Assembly (NCBI GenBank): GCA_036250225.1 | Contig: JAPZLL010000001.1 | Location: 1 to 64,000, forward strand | Length of the DNA: 64,000 bases | Origin: Cercophora sp. LCS_1 | Taxonomy: Eukaryota; Ascomycota; Sordariomycetes; Sordariales; Lasiosphaeriaceae | Direction of reading: 5' to 3' | In this document: piece by piece, positions 23,152-32,182 of the stretch | Position numbering within the stretch: position 1 is the first letter of the stretch | Layout of the letters: the number at the start of each line of letters is the position of its first letter | The notes under the pieces: model-generated | Told to the model about the DNA's origin: nothing | The model's database searches: none | What the model saw: the letters and a program-made list of their open reading frames with translations, nothing else | Translations under genes and position numbers: made by a program

Positions 23152-24157
23152 ATGCCCCGCGGATGGTACCTGGCCCAAGGACTCATCCCGCTTGGCGAGG
23201 ACAGCAGCGACGACGACGAGGGTCCTTGCGAGCTCCCTGACGGCCGACTCGTTTGCGGTCCCCATGGTTTGGTTTGGTGCGGTAAGTGCTGTGTAGACTA
23301 CAGCTTCATGGACGAAGTCAGCGCCGAGAACAACGATGAGGACGAACACGAAGATGAAGACGACAACGACGACGAAGAAGAGGAAGAGACACACATGACC
23401 AGTCTTGCTGTGACATCCGGTCTCTCCAGCGCCCGGAGAAAAGGAACCGGTCGCGTCTTTCCCACCGAGTTCACCCCGCCATCAACGTCGGTCGCCTCAC
23501 CGCTGGAGCTCTTCTCCGGCAAGAAGCAGCACATCCTCATCACCAGGCAAGTAACAACACTCTCAAACTTCAAAGTCTGATTCAAATCGCTAACAAGTCG
23601 TCCGCAGGTGCACCCTCCCCAACGATCCCGGCAAAGCGCTCATCCACACCGACGGTGCCTGCCTAGCCAACGGCCAATCCAACCCCAAGGCCGGCTGGGC
23701 TTTTTGGCACGGCGTCAATCCCTCCGGCACTCGTCTCGTTGCTTCCGGTCGCCTGGAGAAGCAAGGCCCCTTCGGCGATGCTGCCGACCAAACCAGCAAC
23801 CGTGCCGAGTTACGCGCTGTCATTGCCGCCCTGCGCTTTCGATTCTGGCGTGGTGAGGGTTTTCATACGCTGGTCATCGCCACAGATTCCGAGTACGTCG
23901 TCAAGGGAGCCACCGCCTGGGTTCAGAAGTGGATGAAGAATGGATGGATGACAGCTGGAAAGGTTGCCGTCAAGAACAAGGATTTGTGGGAGGCGCTCCT
24001 TGGCGAGATTGAGCGGCACAAGGAGCGGGGAATGTCTGTCCAGTTCTGGAGGATCCCGAGGGAGTGGAACACGGTTGCTGATGCGGCCGCGAAGGAGGCT
24101 GCTTCCAAGGAGGAGGCGAGTGATGAGTGGATGGACACTATGGGGATCAATATTTGA
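23152..24157 (+). CDS. RNase H-like protein with acidic N-terminal tract
   Basis: Exon 1 is 23152-23546 and exon 2 is 23608-24157, giving 314 aa. The 61-nt intron is best read as GC-AG: AG|GCAAGT at the donor, CCGCAG at the acceptor and a CTAACA branch; only this choice keeps the phase (Arg-Cys-Thr-Leu). The C-terminal domain is RNase H type 1 with the full acidic set: HTDGAC (Asp), SNRAELRAV (Glu), ATDSEYVV (Asp) and NTVADAAAKEA (Asp). A CxxC-containing N-terminal segment (LVCGPHGLVWCGKCCVDY) precedes a run of about 25 Asp/Glu residues (near 60-85). RNase H removes RNA from RNA-DNA hybrids. The N-terminal Cys motif is not the canonical eukaryotic RNase H1 hybrid-binding domain. Confidence 0.85.
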
Positions 24158-24541
24158 TGTTATGAAGGGTCAGTTGGGTCTCGGCTGGGATTTTAGGGCA
24201 GAGGTTCACGCTGTAGTCTATTATATTCCCTTGGAGGGCGGAGAAAATGCCAGAAGAATGACCTCACAAAGGGCGTCACGGCTAGCTAGGCTGGGATCTT
24301 TGGCCAGCGGTTGTTGAGGTCAGATTAACGTGTCCCCTCAAGGGCCCGCCAGATGAGAAGAAATAGATGGGACAATAATAGATTGTTTTCTCCCAATCAT
24401 CTTCGCACCCGGCGCTGGCCCTTATCATGGCGGAGTCGACAATTTCGTGGCGTGGTGATTCTGGGCGAGCGTTGGCGAGGAGAGATTTGGGTGTATCCTC
24501 ACCCACACTACCACCAATCCTCAGTATACGTTTCTGCCCGT
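24158..24541. other. Intergenic, no gene seen
   Basis: 3' flank of the RNase H gene and of the leftward ABC-transporter stump. Frames are short and show no domain. Confidence 0.4.
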
Positions 24542-24814
24542 CTACCCCATCCCCAAAGGCCTCTTGAGAACTCTAACGGCCTCATATATTCCAAAAATAG
24601 CAACCACACTAAATACGACATAGTACACCAAAAGCCCGACATCCCTCCACGAATTTCCCATCCCATCATCCAACCCAATCTCTCTCAAGACCGCATTCGT
24701 ATCCGCCGCCTGGCAGCACAGACGTTCTTCGACAACGTCCGGATTGGTGAGATACACCAACAACCTCATCAAATCGTGCGGTATTGATGGGGAAAAGGAG
24801 GCGGCGATACCTCC
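24542..24814 (-). pseudogene. C-terminal stump of a PDR/CDR-type ABC transporter
   Basis: The minus-strand frame open from 24814 to the stop at 24542 encodes about 90 residues without its own convincing start. It reads like the very end of pleiotropic-drug-resistance (ABCG) transporters: IPHDLMRLLVYLTNPDVVEE, then C-C-x-x-A-D-T-N-A-V-L, then NSWRDVGLLVYYVVFSVVAI and FGIYEAVRVLKRP, which are the last extracellular Cys loop, the WR-x-GL motif and the final transmembrane helix. No nucleotide-binding domain or other transmembrane segment is seen upstream on this strand before the acyltransferase gene. It is therefore a truncated relic. The family call rests on the pattern of this short tail only. 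Confidence 0.5.
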
Positions 24815-25533
24815 TTATTCTCGCTTGCTGGAGACGACGCCAAATTCCCCCGTCACAACGCCTGCAACACGGAATCTTTTCCTTCGTGTCGCTCCCAAAC
24901 CTCAGCTTCCCCTTCAGATTCCCTCGAATAATCTTGATGCGACGTTAATTAGCCGCAACCCATGCTTTGCCTTGCCAACGACACTGATTGCCTTCAGTCC
25001 AGCTAACTTTACGAGCTGAATTGTTAGATTCGCTGATGTTTGACGACCCGCTCCAAACAGCGAGCCAGTCCCCTGGACCTGCCCGCTCGTGCGGGTCTCT
25101 GTTCCAAAGATAGGCGAGGGCGCAGGGGCACGGTGCTGTGGTCGAAAAACCTAACACGCGCCAAAACCTGCACCTCGACAACTCACTCCACCATTCTCAA
25201 TCAACATGCCCCTCATCAAATCACGTCAGAAAAGGCGCTAGTCGTTGGCTGTTGCAAAGACCACGTCGTGCCAAGTACCAACGGCGCACGCTAACTCCCA
25301 AAGCAGAGCAATAGTTGACGCCACTACCGCATCCATCGCGGCTGAACCTGCCCCTGAACGGATCATCCGACGAAAGCTGCTCAGGGGGTCATATCCGCAT
25401 TTTTGTCCAAATGCATTTTCCTCCCCCCCCCCCTCCCCGCGTCATTCATTTCCTTTTCTCCCTCCCTCTCATTTTCCCTTCGTTCCGGATTTTCGGATCC
25501 GCGCCGCTCCTTTTTTTTTTATTATCTACCGGA
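24815..25533. other. Intergenic region before the acyltransferase gene
   Basis: No gene seen. A minus-strand ORF at 25181-24945 has no domain. The right part grades into the CT-rich promoter of the acyltransferase. Confidence 0.4.
25418..25520 (+). promoter_or_regulatory. CT-rich promoter tract of the acyltransferase gene
   Basis: A long pyrimidine-rich stretch, including a run of C at about 25422-25434 and a run of 10 T at 25511-25520, ends 14 bp before the ATG at 25534. Such tracts directly upstream of the start are typical core-promoter/5' leader elements in filamentous fungi. Position-based inference. Confidence 0.45.
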
Positions 25534-27081
25534 ATGTTCTCCATTCGGGCCCTCCGGGCCCTCCGATCGGGACCCACATATTCCCGTCTTGGCGACCTTC
25601 ACCCGGCCTCGGACCTCGAAAAATTGTCCGCCCCGCACCGTCGGCGCTTCCTCCCCCGACTTTTGGCCGCCGTCGTCACAGCCCTCCTTCCGTCTTTTCT
25701 GCTTTCGGTGCCAACCTGCCTACGCCGCACATCCCGTCCCAACCCCACACCACTATCCCCAACAGCCTACCTCGACGGCCTCCGCGGCGTCGCAGCCCTC
25801 ACAGTCTACATCTTCCACCTCACCTACCTCTGGTTCCCCTTTCTCCGCGCAGGCTACGGCTCCACCCCCGACGACACCCGCGTCCTCCAACTCCCGCTCC
25901 TCCGTGTCTTCCACTCCGGCCGCGCGTCCGTCACAACATTCTTCGTCATATCCGGCTACGTCCTCACCCTCAAGTCCATCACCGCCGTCCACCGTGGGCA
26001 TCCCGAAAAGGTGTTGGAAGCACTAGCAGGTGGTTTGTTCCGCCGCCCGTTTAGGTTGTATCTTCCCATCATCGTGTCGACTGGTATCGTTGCTGTCCTG
26101 GTGCGATGGCAGGGGGTTCTGGTGCCGGATTTACGGGGTGGTGATGTACCGCCGCGGTTACCAACGGCCGGACACCAGTTTTGGCATTGGGTGGCGACGA
26201 CGGAAAAGATGGTTAGTCCGTTTAGAGCGGTCACGGGACGGGAGAATCTTTGGGGGAATGAGTATAACGGGCATTTGTGGACGATTCCGACTGAGTTTAA
26301 GGGGTCGTTGGAGGTTTTCCTGTTGGTCTTGGCTTTTTGTAGGTGCAGAGGGTGGTTGCGGATGCTTGGGGTTGTTGGGGCGGGTGTTTGGCAGGTGTGG
26401 AAAGGGGATTTTGATCAAGCGTTGTTTTGTGCTGGGTTGGTGCTGGCTGAGGTTGGTGTTAGGGGACGGTGGACAGGACGGTTGGGATGGGGGTGGGCGC
26501 ATGGGGTTACGGTGTGGCTGGCGGTGGTGGGCGTTTGGTTGATGAGCTATCCCGAGACGCATGGGGCGCAGAGTTGGGGGTTCGAAGGGCTTGAGAGGTG
26601 GGTTCCGGGGTGGTATAAGGGAAACGAGGATCGAGTGCAACAGTTTTGGATCTCGGTTGGGTCAATTCTCTTCATTGGAGGTTTGATGGGATCACCTGGC
26701 GGGAGAAGCGGGGGAGAGCCGGTCCTGCAGAGGGTGTTCACGAGTGGCTTTGCGCAGTACCTGGGCAAGATTTCGTACTCGTTGTATTTGTGGCATGGAA
26801 CGGTCAATCATGTGATCGCGCTGCGGTATTTGCATCCGGCGTGGAAGGCGTTGCAGGCTGCTGAGATTGCGGCCATTGCGGCTATGAACAAGGGAGATAC
26901 GGCGCAAGCCGAGGGACTGAGGAGTGCGGCGATGGCAGTTTACACGCGAGAGTGGTTGTGGGTGGCGTTCTTGAACACACTGTTCCTGTTTTGGATTAGT
27001 GATTTGTTCCACAGGGGCGTAGATACGCCGTCCGTCAAGCTGACGAGGAGGATATCTGAGTGGGCGTTGGCAAAGAGCTAG
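25534..27081 (+). CDS. Acyltransferase-3 family membrane enzyme
   Basis: Intronless ORF, 515 aa from the ATG at 25534; the frame is open further upstream, but that part is translated promoter. After a basic leader come LDGLRGVAALTVYIFHLTYL (the family's first helix with the Arg and His pair), ASVTTFFVISGYVLTLKSI, NGHLWTIPTEFKGSLEVFLL, several further membrane helices, and the closing ISYSLYLWHGTVNH block. This is the layout of fungal acyltransferase 3 (PF01757) proteins, which move acyl groups onto sugars, sterols or secondary metabolites at membranes. The substrate is unknown and no cluster is nearby. The codon third position is strongly C-biased before about 26020 and strongly G-biased after it, within one reading frame. 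Confidence 0.85.
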   Translation: MFSIRALRALRSGPTYSRLGDLHPASDLEKLSAPHRRRFLPRLLAAVVTALLPSFLLSVPTCLRRTSRPNPTPLSPTAYLDGLRGVAALTVYIFHLTYLWFPFLRAGYGSTPDDTRVLQLPLLRVFHSGRASVTTFFVISGYVLTLKSITAVHRGHPEKVLEALAGGLFRRPFRLYLPIIVSTGIVAVLVRWQGVLVPDLRGGDVPPRLPTAGHQFWHWVATTEKMVSPFRAVTGRENLWGNEYNGHLWTIPTEFKGSLEVFLLVLAFCRCRGWLRMLGVVGAGVWQVWKGDFDQALFCAGLVLAEVGVRGRWTGRLGWGWAHGVTVWLAVVGVWLMSYPETHGAQSWGFEGLERWVPGWYKGNEDRVQQFWISVGSILFIGGLMGSPGGRSGGEPVLQRVFTSGFAQYLGKISYSLYLWHGTVNHVIALRYLHPAWKALQAAEIAAIAAMNKGDTAQAEGLRSAAMAVYTREWLWVAFLNTLFLFWISDLFHRGVDTPSVKLTRRISEWALAKS

Positions 27082-27937
27082 AATAGCGTGTGAATGATAC
27101 CTCCTTTTGTCTGATGACTTCATGTTAGTCCTGCTACATTCCCATGTCTGTGGCTTTGGCAATCCAGGTTCTGCATGGCCCTATCTCCAGTTCTGTTTAT
27201 TACGCAGTAGTTCCTCTAAATCCTTCGGGCGGCCGCGATAGGGCCGATTCTGTCCAAGTCTGCGAGTAGCGGCCGCGCCACGCCGAAAAGGGCCTCGGCC
27301 GAGTCGGCAAAGAAAAGAAGCATTGATCCGGCTCAACGCTTGTTTCTCGCCAATACCACGCTGTTATCGGAGGCGGTTGGCTGATGTGACAACTCCCGGA
27401 CTCGTAACTCGTGACATAAGGAGCATTTCGTACTAGCAGTCTCGCTGCAGGAACATCAAATTGCTACTCTGCAAGGGTCAAGTCACTGAGCTCTGGGCCT
27501 GTCTTCTGGCCTTGGTTGAGCACGTTTTCTATGTTTTTTGAGAATCAGAGCGCTGGCGGCGTCGTCTATTCCTTAGTTATCTTAGTGATGCAGTCACGGC
27601 ACCTCCCAGTGTGACCAAGACCCTAGAGCCTGCGAGGTTATCCTGGATCTCGTCGCGCAAAGCTTTCCGTCTTTGACACTCACAAGGCAAAGTGCTTGAT
27701 GAACCGGGTAAAAGCTCAAGTGATGGGCGTTTGTAGCGTGTGATGAAGTGAAGTGGCTGTTCTGCTTCCTGCGAGGGTCCACGACTCAGAGGAGTGTGAC
27801 GTGGTAGACGGCTAGAGGGAATCCTCACGTACAACACCATCACACCGCGCACGTCGAATCGTCCTGGATCAACTCAGGCCATCTCATCCAAGATCACGGA
27901 GCACCACCCTCATTCTCACCTCACCACCCGGCCCACC
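27082..27937. other. Intergenic, no gene seen
   Basis: Contains GC-rich fragments (GCGGCCGC at about 27229 and 27270) and short ORFs on the minus strand (27577-27852) without domain resemblance. It is presumed terminator of the acyltransferase gene and promoter of the secreted-protein gene. Confidence 0.4.
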
Positions 27938-28461
27938 ATGCGCTTCACACTCCCCCTCATCGCCTTGGCCACCCTCGTCTCAGCAGCCTACATGGACGTC
28001 TTCACAGTGTGCCTGGGCGCCCTGGCCGCCTGCAACAGCCAAGGCACATTTGTGATGGCCTACGGGTCCTACGCCGTCAATGCCAACACCGGATGTCGAA
28101 GCACCAGCGTGCCAGGCATGGTCGAATTTTGTGTGGGTGAGTGTTCTATCCCGTGCCACAGTTAAACTTCCGAGTCTACTGCTGTACAAGGTACTGACGC
28201 CCATCTTTTTTTTTTCCAGATTGGAACCAAAACCCTGACAGGGCCCACTTCCGCTTCAGCCACCAATCGTTCAAACGTTGCATGACCAAGTCGTGGGATA
28301 ACGTAGTGTCGTGCCCTGCTGGTACTTCGGGTACTTGTTACTCGGCGCGCTTCGATGAGGTTGGGTGCTGTTGGAGGGCAGAGCCAATTGAGCCTGAGGC
28401 GGCGGTTTCGGCCACGGTTGCTGGGGGAGAGACGGCTGAGACTGTTGTGCCAAAGGCTTAG
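27938..28461 (+). CDS. Small secreted cysteine-rich protein
   Basis: Exons 27938-28136 and 28220-28461 flank an 83-nt intron (GTGAGT...TTTTTCCAG with a long polypyrimidine tract, phase 1), giving 146 aa. A clear signal peptide (MRFTLPLIALATLVSA, cleavage after the last Ala) is followed by a mature region with nine Cys, including VCLGALAAC, an adjacent pair near the C-terminus (GCCW) and well-spaced singles. The tail is Ala/Glu-rich and probably flexible. Size, secretion and cysteine content fit an effector-like or cell-wall-associated protein. I do not recognise a named family. An odd number of cysteines suggests one free Cys or dimerisation. Confidence 0.75.
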
Positions 28462-28643
28462 TGGTCCCTGTTTGTGCGGGCTCAAATGAAGGGTGTTTGT
28501 ATTGGAGTATTTAATGAGAAGGAAAGGAACATATCGTGTTATCGAATAATCGACGAACGCAAAAAAGGTGGAAGCATAAAGGCTAGCTGCAATCTTTTTA
28601 AATTCTCTGCTCCGAAAGGAAGTGGCATACCGTAAGAAGGTGT

Positions 28644-29569
28644 TTAGCTACCTCTTGCTTCGTCATACCTTTTCCGACGCCAGAGGCTCGTATCCGACTC
28701 GTCCGCATCATTTTCAATCGGATCCCTCTGAAACTCGCAGAGCATCTGCCACAGCTCACACACCTGCGCCAATTCCAAGCCCGGTGATTGTGGCGACATA
28801 TCTTTCAGTTCCTGATGTCCCAAGGCCCAGTGCTCCCCGGTCAACCAGGAGCAATCAGGCAAGTGTGTGGCTTCATCCCTTCGCCGCTGCCCATGCCTTA
28901 GCAAGAGTACGGGGCCGTAAAAGCACTGAAAGCACCCGTGATTGGTGCGCTGGCCGCCACGGAGCACGTAGAAGAATTCCGTCCGGACTATTGCGAGCCG
29001 CGGGTCTGCTTTCTCTTTGTAGGAAGGACCAGCAGCGTCTTTTCGGGCGAAATATTCCTAGAGTAGGTCACTGCGGAGCCAGGGTGTGATACGCGCTATG
29101 GTTTCAAGCGGGATGCCTTGCATCGTGAACTCGAGCGCGACGTGGTGGGGGGTTCTGTATAGTTTGTGCACGATGGCGGACGCGATCCTCTTGACCCTGC
29201 TGGCGTAGCTGCCCCAGTTGTCATTGAGCAGACGGTAAGATTTCAGGAAAGCGTCTGCGTCAAAATCTAGAGGGCACTTCACGCGTGGCGGCGGGCGGCG
29301 AGCTTCGGCGGCGGGGTCCCCCCAGTCCACTTGCCTGCGAGGGAGATTCTGAACAGGGCAAAGGTCTCAAACCGGGTCTTGTTGTCGGGATGTTGGTAGA
29401 TGCGCCATGCTTCGCGCCACTTTGGATCGACTTCCAGCACTTTGGCGAGTGGACCGGCGTCGGCTGCCGTGCCGAGGAGGATGATTTCTCGGAGGGAAAG
29501 GCGGCTGAATATCGCGTGGAGCAGCTCGAGGGGAAGACGCTCGATGTGGTTCTCTGCCGATGGCGGCAT
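28644..29569 (-). pseudogene. Decayed F-box-like paralog (copy 1 of 3)
   Basis: From an ATG at 29569 the protein begins like its neighbours: HIERLPLELLHAIFSRL, then GPLAKVLEVDPKWREAWRIY. Within 29279-29330 the frame shifts by one base; the region is GC-rich, with C6 and GCC runs. The next frame carries the middle of the family (AIVHKLYRTPHHVALEF, GIPLETIARITPWLRS) to an in-frame TAG at 29060-29058. The same frame then stays open to 28644 and shows the family's Cys/His C-terminal part (VLRGGQRTNHGCFQCF). An 84-nt in-frame intron could remove the TAG, but the frameshift has no splicing solution that I can find. It is most likely a pseudogene. Confidence 0.6.
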
Positions 29570-29759
29570 GGTTGGCGAGATGGACGTTTCCATGTTTGTG
29601 GTGCTCTGTCTTGAAAATGCCGTTGGGTGACATGAAGGAAGGAGGGATGCCGCAGAACACTGGAAGACAAGACCGTGAAGGCGAGCTAACTTTTTCCAAA
29701 ACTTCCGACTCGGGCCGAAGCCAACCCAGAAATGAGAGGGAAAAAACATCGGAAAAGAC

Positions 29760-30614
29760 TTATGGTGCGCGATACTTGAGACTCCAGTAAGGAGTTAGTT
29801 GGGAGAGACGCCGGCGTCTGGTGTAAAACATCTTTAAATGCCCGACCAAGTCAACAGCCTCCCCAAACTTCCAAAGGTGCAACTCGAAGCCGTCATGCTT
29901 GTAGTCACAACTGACTTTCCTGCTTCGGCCAATGCCGCGGGTACAGACTCCGTAACCCAAGCCCCTTCCTGAGCAACAGTAACAGAACTGCGTTGCATAG
30001 TGCCTCACCCAACATTCACACACCCCGTGCAGGGCCAGGAATAGAGTTTCACGTAGATTACCGTCGCGCGAACAGCGCTGGCGGGCTGTTGAATAATCGT
30101 AAACGAGACTGCGGGGCCAGGGTGCAAGTTGTCTGATGTCCCGCTCCGAGAGCACGTCCCTTGAGAAGACGAAATCGCTCAAGTCGTCCCGATCGATCAT
30201 TGAGACCATTTCCATGATATGCATTGTGACTCGTTGGAATAGCCGCTCGGCATTATCCTGGTGTCCAGTTGAGCAATAGTATCTGAGAAAGTCTCCTGGG
30301 TCTGAGTCGTCAAAGGGGAAGCCGTCAGGATTGACCGTCCAGTGGTACCGGAATCGCGTGTCCAAGCCGTAGAAACTCTTGCCGACCTCAGATCCCCAAA
30401 AAGACCAGAGTTTCGCGTAGTCTTGGAGGCGATCGCCATTGCAGATTGACCAAGTCACGCCCCACTTTGGGTCCGCCGCCAGGGCCGTTGCCAGCGGTCC
30501 GCCTCTTGCAGCAATGCCGAAGTTGAGCATGCCTGGGAAGCGAACATGGCCCAAGATTTCGTGAAGGATCTCCAGCGGGAGAAGTTCCATGTGATTCTTG
30601 GTTGGCTGAGGCAT
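29760..30614 (-). CDS. F-box-like protein (paralog 2 of 3)
   Basis: Single exon, 284 aa, ATG at 30614; the frame is open upstream but the ATG aligns with the other copies. The N-terminus NHMELLPLEILHEILGHV is F-box-like, followed by the family hallmark GPLATALAADPKWGVTW. The middle carries helices and the block DIRQLAPWPRSLVYDY; the C-terminal third is Cys-rich (LHGVCECWVRHYATQFCYCC). Its copies lie on both sides (28644-29569 and 31313-32182), so this is a local duplication cluster. If the F-box is functional it would recruit targets to SCF ligases. No other domain is recognised. Confidence 0.65.
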   Translation of the reverse strand: MPQPTKNHMELLPLEILHEILGHVRFPGMLNFGIAARGGPLATALAADPKWGVTWSICNGDRLQDYAKLWSFWGSEVGKSFYGLDTRFRYHWTVNPDGFPFDDSDPGDFLRYYCSTGHQDNAERLFQRVTMHIMEMVSMIDRDDLSDFVFSRDVLSERDIRQLAPWPRSLVYDYSTARQRCSRDGNLRETLFLALHGVCECWVRHYATQFCYCCSGRGLGYGVCTRGIGRSRKVSCDYKHDGFELHLWKFGEAVDLVGHLKMFYTRRRRLSQLTPYWSLKYRAP

Positions 30615-30961
30615 GTTGCGTGCTGGAGGAGTGGTGATCGCTGAGGTGATGTGGAAATTTACAATGAGGGAAGGAACGGCTGGTGATGGCGGAGGAACTT
30701 CCCGACAGCGCCGTGTGCCGAGGTGACTCACTTGACGTTTCTGCGAGAACTGAAAGTCAAAAACCTTATTCCAACGCTGATTTTTCCATTCACTGTGGCT
30801 TGTGGATTTGCTGGACCCGTGCGGCTGCACATGACTAACTTTTTCAACGTTGCCGGTCCCCATTTTGCCCCGGCCTCCTGCCTTCTGCCACACCATCAAT
30901 GGTTACCCCGTTGACGTAACCCCCGCCGTAGGAGAATAAAGCCATTCAGACGAACCCTAAG

Positions 30962-30985
30962 CCACGGCAGCCCAACAAACGTCGC
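30962..30985 (+). repeat. 24-bp direct repeat, copy A
   Basis: CCACGGCAGC[C/A]CAACAAACGTCGC occurs here and again at 31154-31177 with one mismatch (C versus A at base 11), 192 bp apart in the same orientation. It lies in the interval between two F-box-like paralogs. It may mark an internal duplication or a regulatory site. Confidence 0.7.
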
Positions 30986-31153
30986 GTTGACGCGTCCTCT
31001 CTGCCACCACCACCAAAACCGAACCACAAAATTAAGTTTTCAGCGTTGCCAGTTGCCCAACGTGTTTCACCCTACTTCCTCTGCCCCAACAGTAGATACC
31101 CGTCGACGCGATTTCTGCCGCGAGGAACAGAAATCTAACAACTCGGGCGTCAA

Positions 31154-31177
31154 CCACGGCAGCACAACAAACGTCGC
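31154..31177 (+). repeat. 24-bp direct repeat, copy B
   Basis: Second copy of the sequence at 30962-30985, differing at one base. It is 136 bp upstream of the ATG of paralog 3. Confidence 0.7.
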
Positions 31178-31312
31178 ATCAGTCCGACCTCGCCTTCCTG
31201 CGAGCACCCATACCGCGGAGAATCACGAAATCGCAAGGCCGGAATCCGTAATCACGGGACTGCTAGAGAGAGAGAACCTCGCGACCAAGACGCTCGACTA
31301 CAGCAAAGAACC

Positions 31313-32182
31313 ATGACCGCCGCCATGTCGCACCCAACGCACCACACTACCCCCCAATCCACCGCCAACATCCTCAGACGCCTCGCCAACGAACTCTACG
31401 CCCACATCTTCGCCAACCTCACTCCATCCTCCTTCATCACCCTTTGTGCCGCAGCCAAGGGAAACGCGCATCTAACCGGCGTCCTCGCAGCCGACCCGAA
31501 GTGGCGCTACGGCTACAGCATCTACACCGCACACCCCTACCCATGCCTGGCTCTCGCCGTCCTCCGCGAATCCATCGGCGGAGCCTGGTTCCACGCCAAG
31601 GGTAACCTTCACAAACCCGGTAGCGTCTTCCCCCTGGAGCTCCTGTCCGATCCCTCCATCGACGCGAGCTTCTTCACAAAGGAATGGTGGGCGCCCGAGT
31701 TGGAAGATATTGCCGACCGGATCATGGAGAAGGTGGCGCGTCTCCCGACTGGCGATGTGCGGAAGTTTTGTAAGCAACTACCTATGAGGAATATCGAGAT
31801 GATTGCGCCGTGGGTTCGGGATGTTGAGGGCGATGAGGATAAGAAGAGGGAGACGTTTTTCAACGCGATACATGGGAATTGTGTGTGTGCGCTGCAGAGG
31901 GGCCTGGTTGTCAGTGCGCGTGGTTTTTCGGAGGCGCAGATGCGGAGGGCCTTGGTGGCAAAGGGATATGTGAGGGAGTATGGGAGGCGGCATCCGGTTG
32001 TTGCGTGTGAGGTGAAGCATCCTGGGGTTGAGAGTCAGGTGCGGGAGGAGGATATGTGGCGCTGGGACTTTGAGGGGGTTAGCGCGTTGCTGCGGTGTTT
32101 GGGGATTTGGGAGAGTGGTAGGTTTAGGAAGGGGAGGGCGAGTGAGGAGTTTAGGGAGTGCGTTGTGACTTGGCGTGAGTGA
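31313..32182 (+). CDS. F-box-like protein (paralog 3 of 3)
   Basis: Single exon, 289 aa; the ATG at 31313, or the second Met four codons later. The family pattern is ILRRLANELYAHIFANL followed by HLTGVLAADPKWRYGYSIY, then IADRIMEKVARLPTGDVRKF, NIEMIAPWVRD, ETFFNAIHGNCVCAL, and a C-terminal part with GVSALLRCLGIWE. It matches the neighbouring minus-strand copies in order and length. Wobble bases are almost all C up to about 31650 and shift to G beyond about 31730. Function is unknown apart from the degenerate F-box. Confidence 0.7.
   Translation: MTAAMSHPTHHTTPQSTANILRRLANELYAHIFANLTPSSFITLCAAAKGNAHLTGVLAADPKWRYGYSIYTAHPYPCLALAVLRESIGGAWFHAKGNLHKPGSVFPLELLSDPSIDASFFTKEWWAPELEDIADRIMEKVARLPTGDVRKFCKQLPMRNIEMIAPWVRDVEGDEDKKRETFFNAIHGNCVCALQRGLVVSARGFSEAQMRRALVAKGYVREYGRRHPVVACEVKHPGVESQVREEDMWRWDFEGVSALLRCLGIWESGRFRKGRASEEFRECVVTWRE

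Larger units (their letters stand above)
30615..31312. promoter_or_regulatory. Divergent promoter between F-box-like paralogs 2 and 3
   Basis: A 698-bp interval between divergent starts. It contains two copies of a 24-bp sequence (see repeat entries) and a shared CTAACTTTTT-type element: minus paralog 2 has ACTAACTTTTTC at about 30835 and the decayed copy has GCTAACTTTTTC at about 29690, each upstream of its own start. This suggests that promoters were duplicated along with the genes. Confidence 0.45.

Noticed and set aside
23333..23395. GAC/GAA/GAG-rich microsatellite
   Set aside because: It is the coding sequence of the acidic run in the RNase H protein, kept in frame with mixed codons.
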